A stretch of DNA of 64,000 nt from Clostridia bacterium (GTDB lineage Bacteria > Bacillota > Clostridia > Oscillospirales > Acutalibacteraceae): positions 124,001-188,000 of the forward strand of contig JAFWAC010000015.1 in NCBI GenBank assembly GCA_017507805.1, given 5' to 3'. The position numbers and the translations under genes are program-made. This document shows, in pieces, positions 48,705-58,604 of the stretch. Below the pieces are notes generated by a model. That model saw nothing but the letters and a program-made list of their open reading frames with translations, was not told the DNA's origin and did not search any database. Every line of letters begins with the position of its first letter. The stretch's first letter is position 1.

Positions 48705-50834
48705 ATGAGATGCTTTAAAAAAATTGTTTCATTTTTATTACTGCTTGCAATCAGCTTTTCGGTTTTGACGGTATCGGCGGCAACCGCGCTTGATTCACCC
48801 GAGCTTTCCTTTGACTCCTATACCTATTGGCAGGACTATGCAGGGCAGGAGAAAAAGGCGGTTTACTGTAAGCCGATGTATGAGCCGTCCTTTGCGATGG
48901 ATTATAAATATCTGGGTGCTGCCGAGCTTATACAGATTAACGATGTTTGTACCGATAAGGACGGTAATGTTTATATCCTTGACGGCGGAGCCGGCATAAT
49001 TTATATTCTTGATAAAAACTATAAGCCGGTTTCTAAAATTGAGGTTATAAAATCGGAGCAAAACGAGGAATATTATTTTGATAACGCTTCGGGCATTTTT
49101 ATTAAGGATGACGGTACAATTCTTATTGCTAATACAGATTATGAGACGGTTTTGGCTTGTGACAGAAACGGTAAATATCTGTACGAGCTAATTTTGCCGG
49201 ACAGTAATATTATCCCGGAGGATTTCACTTATGCTCCCATCAAGGTGGCGGTTGACGCTAAAGGTAATGTTTATGTGCTGAGCCAAGGCTCATTTTACGG
49301 TGCATTGCTTTATTCGCCGGATAACGATTTTTTGGGCTTTTTCGGTGCTAATACCGTTGCGAGTACGGTTGGCGAGTCGCTGAAAGCGCTGTTCACCGAG
49401 CTTTTTATGACTAATGAGAAAAAGGCATTGTCGGACAGTAAGCTTCCTTATCAGTTTGTGGATTTATGTATAGATAAAGAAAATTTCGTTTACACAGTAA
49501 CAGGTGTCACCGATTCAACTTCGATAGAGGTACAAAAGGGACAGGTCAAACGCTTTAATCCGGGCGGAGTAAGCGTTTTGGGCAAAGACGATTTTAACTA
49601 TGCCGATGCTACCGTTTCAAAGGTTTTGAATGTCACAAAGGCGCAGGACCTTATGGGGATAGCGGTGGATGATAACAATTTTGTTTATGTTGTCGATTCA
49701 ACCTATGGCAGAATTTTTATGTATGACCGTGAAAATCAGCTTTTGTGCGTGTTTGGCGGCGGTATTGGCAGAGGCAACAGCCTTGGTACATTCAGCCTGC
49801 CTTCGGCGATAGCTCTTAACGGGGACGATGTTTTAGTAGCTGACGGGGAGCTTAACAGGGTTACGGTATTTAAAATAACCGAATACGGAAGGCTTGTCAA
49901 AAAGGCGGACAATACCGTAATATCGGGCTATTATGATAAGTGCAAGGAAGATTGGCTACAGATAATGTCTCTTGATAAAAACAATCAGGTGGCATATAAA
50001 AGCCTTGCTAAAATTTATCTGTCAGAGGGAAATTATGATTTGGCGCTTGAATATGCCGAAACAGGCTACGACAAGCAGACCTATTCATTAGCCTTTAAAA
50101 GTGTAAGACGCGAATTTTTAGTCAAGTATTTTCCGGTTATTTTTGTCTTAATAATCGTGCTTATAATAGTGCTTGTCGTGTCAGTGCAGAGGGCATCTAA
50201 AAAGGAAAAGAATGTAATTAAAAACCAAAAACTCAGAACAATGCTCAACTGCTTAATCCATCCGTTTGAGTATTTTGACAGGGTAAAGTATAAGGATGAA
50301 GGCTCTGTATCGGGTGCATTTGTGCTGATTGCAATTTTTTATTGCACAACCGTTTTGAAAACTACGGCAGGCGGATTTTTGTTTACAGATTATGACCCTG
50401 CAGAGTATAACGCATTTTTAAAGTTTATACAAACCTTTGGTTTCGTATTTTTATGGACAGTTTCAAATTGGGCTGTATGCACCCTTTTTGGCGGAATAGG
50501 TAAGCTTAAGGAGATTTTCGTGGTAATATCCTATGCCTTGATGCCGCTTATCATTTATAACGCTTTGTTCCTCGGTCTGTCGCATTTCTTTGTTGCTAAC
50601 GAGGTTGGCTTCTTAACCGTATTTAATGTAGTAAGCCTTTTGTATTCAGGTATACTTATTACGGTTGGCAGCCTTAAAATACACGATTTTTCTTTCGGCA
50701 GATTTGTCGGTACGGCGTTGCTGTCGCTTTTCGGTATGGTGGTTGTAGTATTTTTAATATTTATAAGCGCTACCTTGGTACAGCAGTTAGGCGGTTTTAT
50801 CGTGACCGTTGCAAGCGAATTAATTTATTCTTAA
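48705..50834 (+). CDS. Exported NHL-repeat protein with C-terminal Yip1-like membrane domain
   Basis: A 709-residue protein with four parts: signal peptide (about 1-26); an extracellular six-bladed NHL/beta-propeller (about 70-400; blades marked by INDVCTDKDGNVYILDG, KVAVDAKGNVYVLS and GIAVDDNNFVYVVDSTYGRIF); a TPR-like pair (NQVAYKSLAKIYLSEGNYDLALEYA); and a membrane helix near 475-497. A Yip1-like domain with about five helices follows (515-709, MLNCLIHPFEYFDRVKYKDEGS). A propeller on a Yip1 anchor between two sugar transporters suggests a surface glycan sensor or scaffold. Function is not known. It starts four bases after the permease. Confidence 0.85.
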   Translation: MRCFKKIVSFLLLLAISFSVLTVSAATALDSPELSFDSYTYWQDYAGQEKKAVYCKPMYEPSFAMDYKYLGAAELIQINDVCTDKDGNVYILDGGAGIIYILDKNYKPVSKIEVIKSEQNEEYYFDNASGIFIKDDGTILIANTDYETVLACDRNGKYLYELILPDSNIIPEDFTYAPIKVAVDAKGNVYVLSQGSFYGALLYSPDNDFLGFFGANTVASTVGESLKALFTELFMTNEKKALSDSKLPYQFVDLCIDKENFVYTVTGVTDSTSIEVQKGQVKRFNPGGVSVLGKDDFNYADATVSKVLNVTKAQDLMGIAVDDNNFVYVVDSTYGRIFMYDRENQLLCVFGGGIGRGNSLGTFSLPSAIALNGDDVLVADGELNRVTVFKITEYGRLVKKADNTVISGYYDKCKEDWLQIMSLDKNNQVAYKSLAKIYLSEGNYDLALEYAETGYDKQTYSLAFKSVRREFLVKYFPVIFVLIIVLIIVLVVSVQRASKKEKNVIKNQKLRTMLNCLIHPFEYFDRVKYKDEGSVSGAFVLIAIFYCTTVLKTTAGGFLFTDYDPAEYNAFLKFIQTFGFVFLWTVSNWAVCTLFGGIGKLKEIFVVISYALMPLIIYNALFLGLSHFFVANEVGFLTVFNVVSLLYSGILITVGSLKIHDFSFGRFVGTALLSLFGMVVVVFLIFISATLVQQLGGFIVTVASELIYS

Positions 50835-50847
50835 AGGAGGAAAAGCT

Positions 50848-53079
50848 TTGAAGCTGAATAAAGGTTCACTTTTAACCGTAGCCGTTCTTTGCCTTTCGGT
50901 TTTGTTTTCCTCCTGCTCGGTAGCAAGCGTTGAAACAAAGCTTTATAAAACTCCTGAGGAATACAGCATATCGGAGGATTTCACAGTTGCCGATACAGGG
51001 GATTACAGCCTTGATTTTATTGAGGATATGGCTTCGGTTGTCCTTAGAAATAAGGAAGGGGAAATCGTCTGGTCAACCTCTCCGATTGAATCCTATGAGG
51101 AAAGGCTTGATGAATACGGTGATCCGATACCGCTTCATTCAAAGGTGAAGTCGGCCATAATAATTGAATATATTGAGCCCGGCACCTCAAAGATTTCAAC
51201 AGCATATTCCTTTAAAGAATGTGCTGGCACGGGTAGCTATAGCGTTAAAGAAATAGCAGACGGTATAGAAATTACATATTATTTTGACGAGATAAAAATT
51301 TCCGTTCCCGTAGAGTTTACATTTAAGGATAATGTTGTAAGAATTTCGGTAGAGCCGTCTCGGATAACCGAGGGTGAATACCGGCTTTACAGCATAGCGG
51401 TGGCTCCGTATTCCTGCGGAATTTATAACCTTTCCCAAAACGGATATTTGTTTGTGCCGTCAGGCTCGGGAGCTATAATTGAGCCTTGTCAATTAGAGGA
51501 GGGAAGCCTTACCTACAGCCGTGAGCTTTACGGTGACGATGCTACAAGATACAGAGAAAGAGAGCTTGATACAGAAAAGTATCCCGAGAACCGTTTGGCG
51601 ATTTTCGGTGCTAAGATTTATGATGACTCGGCTATTTGTGCCATCATAGAAAAGGGTGCAGAGCACGCTTTTATTGAGGCTGAAACAGGCGCTGTCAATA
51701 CAGGCTACAGCAGTGTTTGGGCAAAGTTTGCACTGAGAGCCTATCAGTGGTCAAAAATCAGAAATGAACAGCAGGTAAAGCTTTACAGTAAAAGTATGTC
51801 ACAGGATACCGTAACTGTTGCTTACCGTTTGCTAAGCGGTGAAAATGCCGATTATGTCGGAATGGCAGATACCTACAGAGAGTATCTTATTTCAAAATAC
51901 GGTATGAAGCCGCAAAATGCAGATTCACTGCTCAATTTAAAAATTGTGGGCGGCGCCAATATCACCGAAACATTTTTAGGCTTTAAGTATGATAAATTCT
52001 TTTCCGCCACCACTTTAGACCAAGCGGAAAATATGATTTCTGAGGTAAAGCCTTTGGTGGACGGTAAAATAACGGCAGATTTAATTGGCTTTGGAAAATC
52101 GGGAATTGATGTTAAGACTATTGCCGGCGGCTATACCGTAAACAGCGATTTGGGCGGAGAAAAGGCTTTGAAGACATTGGCGGATTATGCCAAAGAAAAC
52201 GATTGCAAATTGTTTTTCAATGCTGATGTATTAGGTCTTTCAAAATCGGGTAGCGGTGTATCTAAGGCATCGGATACAGCGCTTTCACAGGATAAACGAA
52301 AAATAAAGCAGTATTATTATAATCTTTATTTGAGAAAGAAAACTACTGAGCATACACCGTATCTGTTAGTTGCAAGAAAGCTTATTCCCGATATAACCGA
52401 AAAATTAGCTGTCAGCTTTTCGGACATCGGTATCCACGGTTTCGGACTTGATACTCTCTCTACGGTTTGCTATTCGGATTATACCGATTCTAAATATTTC
52501 AGCAAGGGTAATATGGCAAATGATGTAGGTCAGGCAATAAAAAGCATAAAAGAAAAGGGCTATGCAGTTGCAGTTAATGAGGCTAACGATTATGCTGCCG
52601 CAAATGCCGATATTATTTATGATTTACCGCTTACTTCCTCAAAAAACAATATTTTCAGCTTTGATGTTCCGTTTTACAGTATTGTATTTAAAGGCTATAT
52701 TCCGCTGTCGGTCGAGTCTTTAAACCTTACCTCCAATGCAGATAATATGCTTTTAAAGGCAGCAGAGGTAGGGGCAGGGCTTTCCTATACCCTTGTGAAC
52801 AACGGCAGTACAAAGCTGTTTGACAGTTTTTCCTCTGTTTTTTACGGTTCGGTTTTCGAGGATATAAAGCCTTTGATAGAAAAGGATATTGAAAAATACC
52901 AAAACGATTTTAAATTAATTGAAAATGCAAAAATCAGCAATCATTCGATTTTGGAGAATGGTTTACATAAAACCGAATTTGATAATGATGTAACGGTTTA
53001 TACTAATTTTGCGCAAAATGCACTGTCCGTAAACGGCAGGACAGTGGAGTCGGGTAGTTACCTGTTTGTAAGGGAGTGA
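50848..53079 (+). CDS. DUF5696-type lipoprotein
   Basis: A 743-residue protein with a lipoprotein signal (MKLNKGSLLTVAVLCLSVLFSSC, lipobox FSSC). The first half is beta-rich (YSLDFIEDMASVVLRNKEGEIVW). The second is TIM-barrel-like with segments such as DADVLGLSKSGSGVS and VSFSDIGIHGFGLDTLS, as in remote glycoside hydrolase-like folds. It matches proteins grouped as DUF5696 that accompany CUT1 permeases and Yip1/NHL proteins in Clostridia; the name is from memory. No catalytic pair is evident to me. TTG start with AAAGGAGG. It may be a glycan-binding or unrecognised hydrolase lipoprotein. Confidence 0.78.
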   Translation: MKLNKGSLLTVAVLCLSVLFSSCSVASVETKLYKTPEEYSISEDFTVADTGDYSLDFIEDMASVVLRNKEGEIVWSTSPIESYEERLDEYGDPIPLHSKVKSAIIIEYIEPGTSKISTAYSFKECAGTGSYSVKEIADGIEITYYFDEIKISVPVEFTFKDNVVRISVEPSRITEGEYRLYSIAVAPYSCGIYNLSQNGYLFVPSGSGAIIEPCQLEEGSLTYSRELYGDDATRYRERELDTEKYPENRLAIFGAKIYDDSAICAIIEKGAEHAFIEAETGAVNTGYSSVWAKFALRAYQWSKIRNEQQVKLYSKSMSQDTVTVAYRLLSGENADYVGMADTYREYLISKYGMKPQNADSLLNLKIVGGANITETFLGFKYDKFFSATTLDQAENMISEVKPLVDGKITADLIGFGKSGIDVKTIAGGYTVNSDLGGEKALKTLADYAKENDCKLFFNADVLGLSKSGSGVSKASDTALSQDKRKIKQYYYNLYLRKKTTEHTPYLLVARKLIPDITEKLAVSFSDIGIHGFGLDTLSTVCYSDYTDSKYFSKGNMANDVGQAIKSIKEKGYAVAVNEANDYAAANADIIYDLPLTSSKNNIFSFDVPFYSIVFKGYIPLSVESLNLTSNADNMLLKAAEVGAGLSYTLVNNGSTKLFDSFSSVFYGSVFEDIKPLIEKDIEKYQNDFKLIENAKISNHSILENGLHKTEFDNDVTVYTNFAQNALSVNGRTVESGSYLFVRE

Positions 53080-53083
53080 GAGA

Positions 53084-53977
53084 ATGGCTAAAAAGAAGCA
53101 TAAAGGCACAGAAGCCATAAAGCGCCGTAACGGACAGCTTTTTCTGCTTCCGTGGAGCATTGGCTTTATTCTGTTTTTTCTCTTTCCGTTAGCGCAATCG
53201 CTTATGTACTCATTCTCAGAGGTAAAGCTCGATTACGGTGAGGTTAAGCTTAAATTTACAGGTCTTGAGAATTTCAGAGCTCTGCTGTTTGAAAACCCTG
53301 ATTTTATAGATAATCTGACAACAAGTCTGACAAAATTCATAGCCTCATTTCCCGTAATATTGATTTTAAGCCTTGTGCTTGCAATTATACTTAACCAAAG
53401 GTTCAGGGGCAGGCTTCTTTTCAGAGCAATGTACTTTTTGCCTGTAATTATTGCAAGCGGTGTGGTAATAGAATTTCTGATGCGCACTAATTACAGCGTG
53501 CAGGGCTTGGGAGTTTCCTCAAGCCTTCAGGAGGATATGTTCTCCTCAACACAAATACTTGACTTTTTGGGGCTTCCGCCTCAGCTTGAGACCTATTTCC
53601 TCTCTATAATGGGTAATTTAATGACTGCTCTCTGGAATTGCGGAATACAGATAATTTTGTTTATTTCCGGTATGCAGGCAATTCCCGACCTGCTTTATGA
53701 GGTAGCTCATGTGGAGGGGGCTACTAAGTGGGAGGAATTCTGGTATATTACATTCCCTCAGTTAGCAAGGGTAACCGTTCTGGTTATCGTTTTTACTACG
53801 GTAGAAATGCTGACCTCAAAAACCGATGTTGTAATGGAAACGGCATATTCTTATATGCAATCTCAAATGTATGCCGAAAGCTCGGCTATGCTTTGGATTT
53901 TCTTTGCGGTTATAAGCTCCTTTATGGGACTTCTTATACTGCTCTTTAATCGGTTTTGTATGAAGCGTTGGGATTAG
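53084..53977 (+). CDS. Sugar ABC transporter permease (CUT1, MalF/LplB type), second system
   Basis: A 297-residue permease with six helices and the EAA loop LLYEVAHVEGATKWEEFWYITFPQL. It has a basic N-terminus (MAKKKHKGTEAIKRRNGQ) and starts four bases after the DUF5696 gene. It pairs with the permease at 53989 and the lipoprotein at 54971 to form a second importer. It differs clearly from the permease at 46882, so the two systems are not a recent duplication. Confidence 0.94.
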   Translation: MAKKKHKGTEAIKRRNGQLFLLPWSIGFILFFLFPLAQSLMYSFSEVKLDYGEVKLKFTGLENFRALLFENPDFIDNLTTSLTKFIASFPVILILSLVLAIILNQRFRGRLLFRAMYFLPVIIASGVVIEFLMRTNYSVQGLGVSSSLQEDMFSSTQILDFLGLPPQLETYFLSIMGNLMTALWNCGIQIILFISGMQAIPDLLYEVAHVEGATKWEEFWYITFPQLARVTVLVIVFTTVEMLTSKTDVVMETAYSYMQSQMYAESSAMLWIFFAVISSFMGLLILLFNRFCMKRWD

Positions 53978-53988
53978 GAGGGGATAGT

Positions 53989-54948
53989 GTGAATAGCAGT
54001 GATTTAAAGCTTAACCGTTATAAGCGGGCAGAGCAGATTAAAAAAATATCCTATGAAATATTCAGATATTTCATCCTTTTTTCAATAGGCTATCTTGTAA
54101 TTTATCCGCTTATTTATATGATAAGCGCGGCATTCAAATCACCTGAGGATTTTTTAAACCCCGGTATAGTGTGGTTGCCACAGAGCCCCACGGCTGAAAA
54201 TCTTAAAAACGCCTTTAAGGTGCTTAATTTTAAAAGCGCCTTTGTGAATACCCTGACACTTGAAATGGTGAGCGCATTTTTAGAGATTATTTCCTGCTCG
54301 GTTGCGGCTTACGGTCTTGCAAGATTTGATTTTAAAATGAAAAAAATCACAATGGCGGCTTTAATGATGACCATTATCGTACCCTCTACAATGATTATTA
54401 TTCCAACCGTTGTCAATTTTTCAAATCTTGACTTTTTAGGAATAATAGGTCTTATAAATAAGCTCACCGGCTCCGAAATAAGACTTAATATTCTTGACAC
54501 ACCGTTGACCTTTTATCTGCCGTCAATATTTGGCGTAGGCTTAAGAAGCGGTATTATGATATTCATATATATGCAGTTTTTTAAAGGGCTTCCCAAGGAG
54601 CTTGAGGAGGCAGCTCAGATTGACGGCGCAAATGCGCTTGCAACCTTTATAAGAATTGCGTTACCGTCCTCAAGAGTGGTAATTTTAACGGTCAGCGTGT
54701 TTGCAGTTATCTGGCATTGGAACGATTATTTTCTTGCTGTTATGTATACCTCACAAAACTATCCTCTTGCGGTGTCTGTTGCTAATATGATTGTAAATAT
54801 AACATCCTCTGTAAGCACTAATACCGATGTTATAACCGCAACCACAATGGCAGGCTGTTTAATGTTTATTTTACCTGTTTTAATTCTTTATATGTTCGTG
54901 CAAAAGGGCTTTATTAAGAGCATTGACCGTGTGGGAATTACAGGTTAA
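53989..54948 (+). CDS. Sugar ABC transporter permease (CUT1, MalG type), second system
   Basis: A 319-residue permease with six helices and the EAA loop ELEEAAQIDGANALATFIRIALPSSRV. I chose the GTG at 53989, which has AGGAGGGG five bases upstream; an ATG at 53956 overlaps the previous gene by 22 bases and lacks a site. It is the MalG-type partner of the permease upstream. The binding protein gene follows after 22 bp. Confidence 0.93.
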   Translation: MNSSDLKLNRYKRAEQIKKISYEIFRYFILFSIGYLVIYPLIYMISAAFKSPEDFLNPGIVWLPQSPTAENLKNAFKVLNFKSAFVNTLTLEMVSAFLEIISCSVAAYGLARFDFKMKKITMAALMMTIIVPSTMIIIPTVVNFSNLDFLGIIGLINKLTGSEIRLNILDTPLTFYLPSIFGVGLRSGIMIFIYMQFFKGLPKELEEAAQIDGANALATFIRIALPSSRVVILTVSVFAVIWHWNDYFLAVMYTSQNYPLAVSVANMIVNITSSVSTNTDVITATTMAGCLMFILPVLILYMFVQKGFIKSIDRVGITG

Positions 54949-54970
54949 TTATAAAAAGGAGATTGATTTT

Positions 54971-56356
54971 ATGAAAAAGCTTTTATCTGTCTTATTGCTT
55001 ATAGCAATATGTCTCGCTTCCTTTTCCGCTTGCGGAAAAACCGAAAACAGCTCGGGGCAGACAACAAACGAAAATGTTTCTGATACATCGGCAGACGATA
55101 CCGGTGCAGATACCGGAAGCACAGACGGTACTTCTGTGGATGACACTTCCTCAGATGACGGCGGTACAGCCTCAAACAGCTCACAAGGCTCTGACATTGA
55201 GTCATTAAGAGGTACTACCGTTACCTTCGCAAGCTGGGAGGACTTTAACGGCACAGAGCGTGCTAATGTTATTCAGAAGTTTACAAAAGAAACCGGTATT
55301 AAGGTAAAGGTTGTTCCTGTTACACAGAACGACTATATCGTTAAAATGGCTTCAAGACTGAGCGCAGGTAAGTCTGTTGATATTTTTATAGACAATCAGG
55401 AGTTTCCGAGAACATTATCCTTCGCACAGCCAATCACAAACGCAGGCATTGATGTTAAGGATTCCAAATGGAACAAAACCATTACCGAAACCACAACCAT
55501 TAATGGTAAAACCTATCTTGTAAATGCTCAGTGGGATTTAAAATACTTTGTTCTTTCCTACAATAAGTCATTGTTTGAAGGCATTACAAGCCCTGAGGAC
55601 TATGTAAAGCAGAACAATTGGACTTGGGATACCTTTGCTAAGGCGGCAAAGGCAATTGCGGGCCTTGGAAGCGAATATATGGGCGCACATTTCTCAACCC
55701 CGATATTTATGGCGGCTTATGGTGCTTCCTATGTTAAGTATGACAACAAGAAGCAGGAATTCTACCGTTCAACCGATGAAGCTAAATTCACAGAGGTTTG
55801 GCAGTACATTCTTGACGGACAAAAGGGCGGCTACCTTAACCCGACATATAATTCCGCAAAGCTTGTTGCAGGCACCTGCGGTATGTCTATAAACGATGTA
55901 TTTGCTTTGCAGGCAGACGGCTATTATACCTCAATGAAGGCGTCTGATTGGGGCTTTACATATTTGCCTAAGCAAAAGGCAAGCGACCCCGATTATCCAA
56001 AAGCGGCTTTGATGTTTGCTTACGGTCTTATGAAGGGTGCTCCCAATGCTAAGGGTGCAGGTGTATTCCTTAACTACTATCTTGATGAAAAGAATTGGAA
56101 CTTTGATAAATACTATGCTAACGCAAAGGCAAAGGAATTTGCTAATGTTCTTAATAAGAGAATTCCTGAAAGCACAGATTATATGTTTATCTGTAAAGGT
56201 CCTCTTACTATATCTTACACCTACGGCTATTCCGAAATTGATAAGATTTTCTTAAAGCTCAATTCATCACAGCTTAATAAGGGTATTCAGCAGTCTAAGA
56301 ATAAGATTGAGAATGCCGTTACTAAAGCTAACGATATGATTAAAGCTGTTGGATAA
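54971..56356 (+). CDS. Sugar-binding lipoprotein of ABC transporter (second system)
   Basis: A 461-residue family 1 solute-binding protein with a lipoprotein signal (MKKLLSVLLLIAICLASFSAC, Cys21) and an acidic, Ser/Thr-rich linker of about 50 residues (TSADDTGADTGSTDGTS). The binding domain begins about residue 82 (TVTFASWEDFNGTERANVIQKF). It would deliver an oligosaccharide to the permeases at 53084 and 53989. The ATG at 54971 has AAGGAG. The long linker would raise the domain above the peptidoglycan. Confidence 0.94.
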   Translation: MKKLLSVLLLIAICLASFSACGKTENSSGQTTNENVSDTSADDTGADTGSTDGTSVDDTSSDDGGTASNSSQGSDIESLRGTTVTFASWEDFNGTERANVIQKFTKETGIKVKVVPVTQNDYIVKMASRLSAGKSVDIFIDNQEFPRTLSFAQPITNAGIDVKDSKWNKTITETTTINGKTYLVNAQWDLKYFVLSYNKSLFEGITSPEDYVKQNNWTWDTFAKAAKAIAGLGSEYMGAHFSTPIFMAAYGASYVKYDNKKQEFYRSTDEAKFTEVWQYILDGQKGGYLNPTYNSAKLVAGTCGMSINDVFALQADGYYTSMKASDWGFTYLPKQKASDPDYPKAALMFAYGLMKGAPNAKGAGVFLNYYLDEKNWNFDKYYANAKAKEFANVLNKRIPESTDYMFICKGPLTISYTYGYSEIDKIFLKLNSSQLNKGIQQSKNKIENAVTKANDMIKAVG

Positions 56357-56366
56357 GGATTAATTT

Positions 56367-58604
56367 ATGATTAAAAGAAAGAATGCTTTAAACAAAATTC
56401 TTTCTTATCTGCTAATATTTTCTATTATCGCTTCACTGCCTTTGGGGATAAGCTCGTTTGCGGCAACCGTAAACGGTAAAGTGGATTTTGAAAGCTATAA
56501 ATTAGGCTATCCCCAAACAAGCGAAAACGGAATTATATTAAGTACAGATAAGAAAAATGCTGTGAGTGGTAAAAAAGCTCTGCGTTACGGTTACGAATGG
56601 GAAGTATCAAATGCAAAGGACGGAGCTTTTGCATTGCTCTCCCTGGACGGCAGTAAAACAATAGAGCTAAAGCCTGCAACACAGTATCAGGTTAAATTCA
56701 AATATATGCTCAAGGGCAGTACCGCCTGCAGTGTTGATTTAAGCTTTTTTGCAAGCAGTGCGCTTACCCCTAATTCACCGAATTTGAGAAGCGAAATCGG
56801 CAGAGCAGAAAAAGCTGTTACTGTGACGACCAAGAAAAATGTCTGGTTGCAAAAAACGGTTAATATCGCTACCGATGAGGTCTTTAAGGAATTTTCCGGT
56901 GACGACTGCAACGCTTTGGCAATTGGCTTTAATGCTTATATTGATTCGGGTATGGGTACGGGTACCTTTATTTATCTTGACGATGTTGAGATAAAGGAAA
57001 TAGGTACTGCGCCTACATATACAATCAAGTTTGAAACAAACGGCGGAAATGCGGTTGCCTCGATTAGCGGTTTGCTTAATAAGGAAATTGTTTTGCCTCA
57101 AACCCCTGTTAAGGAAAATTATGTCTTTGCAGGTTGGTATACCGATAAGGCGTTGACAAATAAGTTTTCTGACGGTATTTTTACACGAAACCTTACCTTA
57201 TACGCCAAGTGGATAGCATCGTCAGGTTACTATATCGACTTTAACAGCGACAGCTATGATGCTCCTTATAAGGATTCGGCAGGAGTACAGACCGCAATTT
57301 CAAAGGAAAGCTTTAATTCGCCCGGAAAGAGCCTTAAGTATCGCGATATCGGTGCTTACGGCGCACGCCGACTTCTTATAACCGAGAATGGCGAGCGTGT
57401 TACCGTTAAGGATAAAACCTTATATAAGGTAAGCTTTTCTTACAGAAACTATTCCCGCACACCTGCATATTTTGAAGCTATGACAAGCGGCACCTCGCTT
57501 TATACGGGAACTCAGGTTTTTGGGGGCACATTTGTCCTCTCAAAGGAGGATGAATGGAAGCACGCTACCTACTATTTCTATACCGAGCTTTTCAGCCCCG
57601 AGGAAAATTACCTTGTTTTCTATATAACAGGTGATGATAACAACAAATCCGATATTTTTATTGACGATATAGAAATTACCGAGGTTGCAACTCCGAAAAA
57701 CGAGCCTGTTACTATGATAATTGATTATAGTGACGGTGAAAATTCTACTTATATGACAGGTAAAGAGGATGCACCTTTAAGCATAAAAGAGCCTAAAAGG
57801 GACGGCTATAAATTTATTAGCTGGAGCGAGGATAATTGGCATATAAACGAATTTTGGGACGATGGCTTCTATTTCAGTAAGCGAATTTATGCCAAATGGG
57901 CAAAGCTAAAGCAAATTCAGAATTTTGACGATACCTATGACCACACGGGTATATCCTTGGGTTATGACCTTGATATGGAGATTTACGATGCCACAAAAAG
58001 CGGTAATAAGCAGAACGATGTGGTATCAGCTCCTAACTCAATGCACAGAATAGGGGATAAGAACCTTAAAAAGGCATTTACTTTGTTTGATGACAGTATG
58101 GAACCCTTGGTTCCCGACCAGAATTATCTTGTAACCTTTGCAGTGAAGGTTGACGAGCTTGATAATGCTGACGGTGAAATTCTCATAGCCCACACAACAT
58201 CACCTGATTATGCGTGGTCTTGTGATGATGACAGTACATATTTTGTGACCATGCTCAGCGATTTGCCAAAGGGTAAGTGGGTAAAGGTAAGCTACCTGAT
58301 GACTGTTTTCGATAAATATCTTTCTGTATTCACAACAGGAAATAACAGTGTTTATTTTGATGATTTTACCATTGAATGGATGCCTGATGATGCCCAGCTT
58401 CCAAGCGGTGAATCCGTGGAAATCAGCAAGCTTGATGTTAATACTGAAATTCTCACAGGAGATGACAGTGCAAGCGGCTCGCTTTCCGATACGGGAGACA
58501 GCAGCAAGCCGTTACAGTTTGTAATTCTTGCAGTGGTATCTGCCGGTATGCTTGCCGTTATTTACTGCTACAGAATTAAAAAAAGGAGGCAGAATGATGA
58601 ATAA
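56367..58604 (+). CDS. Wall-anchored protein with carbohydrate-binding-like domains and InlB-type repeats
   Basis: A 745-residue exported protein. After a signal peptide (about 1-32) come a CBM4/9-like beta-sandwich (35-212), an InlB B-repeat (215-280, YTIKFETNGGNAVASISG through YAKW), a second sandwich (285-450), a degenerate B-repeat (452-515), and a third sandwich (520-690). The end is Thr/Ser-rich with LSDTG, a membrane helix and a basic tail KKRR, a sortase-signal layout with Ser in place of the Pro of LPxTG. It would hold polysaccharide at the cell surface. It starts ten bases after the binding protein gene and overlaps the GH16 gene by eight bases. Confidence 0.85.
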   Translation: MIKRKNALNKILSYLLIFSIIASLPLGISSFAATVNGKVDFESYKLGYPQTSENGIILSTDKKNAVSGKKALRYGYEWEVSNAKDGAFALLSLDGSKTIELKPATQYQVKFKYMLKGSTACSVDLSFFASSALTPNSPNLRSEIGRAEKAVTVTTKKNVWLQKTVNIATDEVFKEFSGDDCNALAIGFNAYIDSGMGTGTFIYLDDVEIKEIGTAPTYTIKFETNGGNAVASISGLLNKEIVLPQTPVKENYVFAGWYTDKALTNKFSDGIFTRNLTLYAKWIASSGYYIDFNSDSYDAPYKDSAGVQTAISKESFNSPGKSLKYRDIGAYGARRLLITENGERVTVKDKTLYKVSFSYRNYSRTPAYFEAMTSGTSLYTGTQVFGGTFVLSKEDEWKHATYYFYTELFSPEENYLVFYITGDDNNKSDIFIDDIEITEVATPKNEPVTMIIDYSDGENSTYMTGKEDAPLSIKEPKRDGYKFISWSEDNWHINEFWDDGFYFSKRIYAKWAKLKQIQNFDDTYDHTGISLGYDLDMEIYDATKSGNKQNDVVSAPNSMHRIGDKNLKKAFTLFDDSMEPLVPDQNYLVTFAVKVDELDNADGEILIAHTTSPDYAWSCDDDSTYFVTMLSDLPKGKWVKVSYLMTVFDKYLSVFTTGNNSVYFDDFTIEWMPDDAQLPSGESVEISKLDVNTEILTGDDSASGSLSDTGDSSKPLQFVILAVVSAGMLAVIYCYRIKKRRQNDE

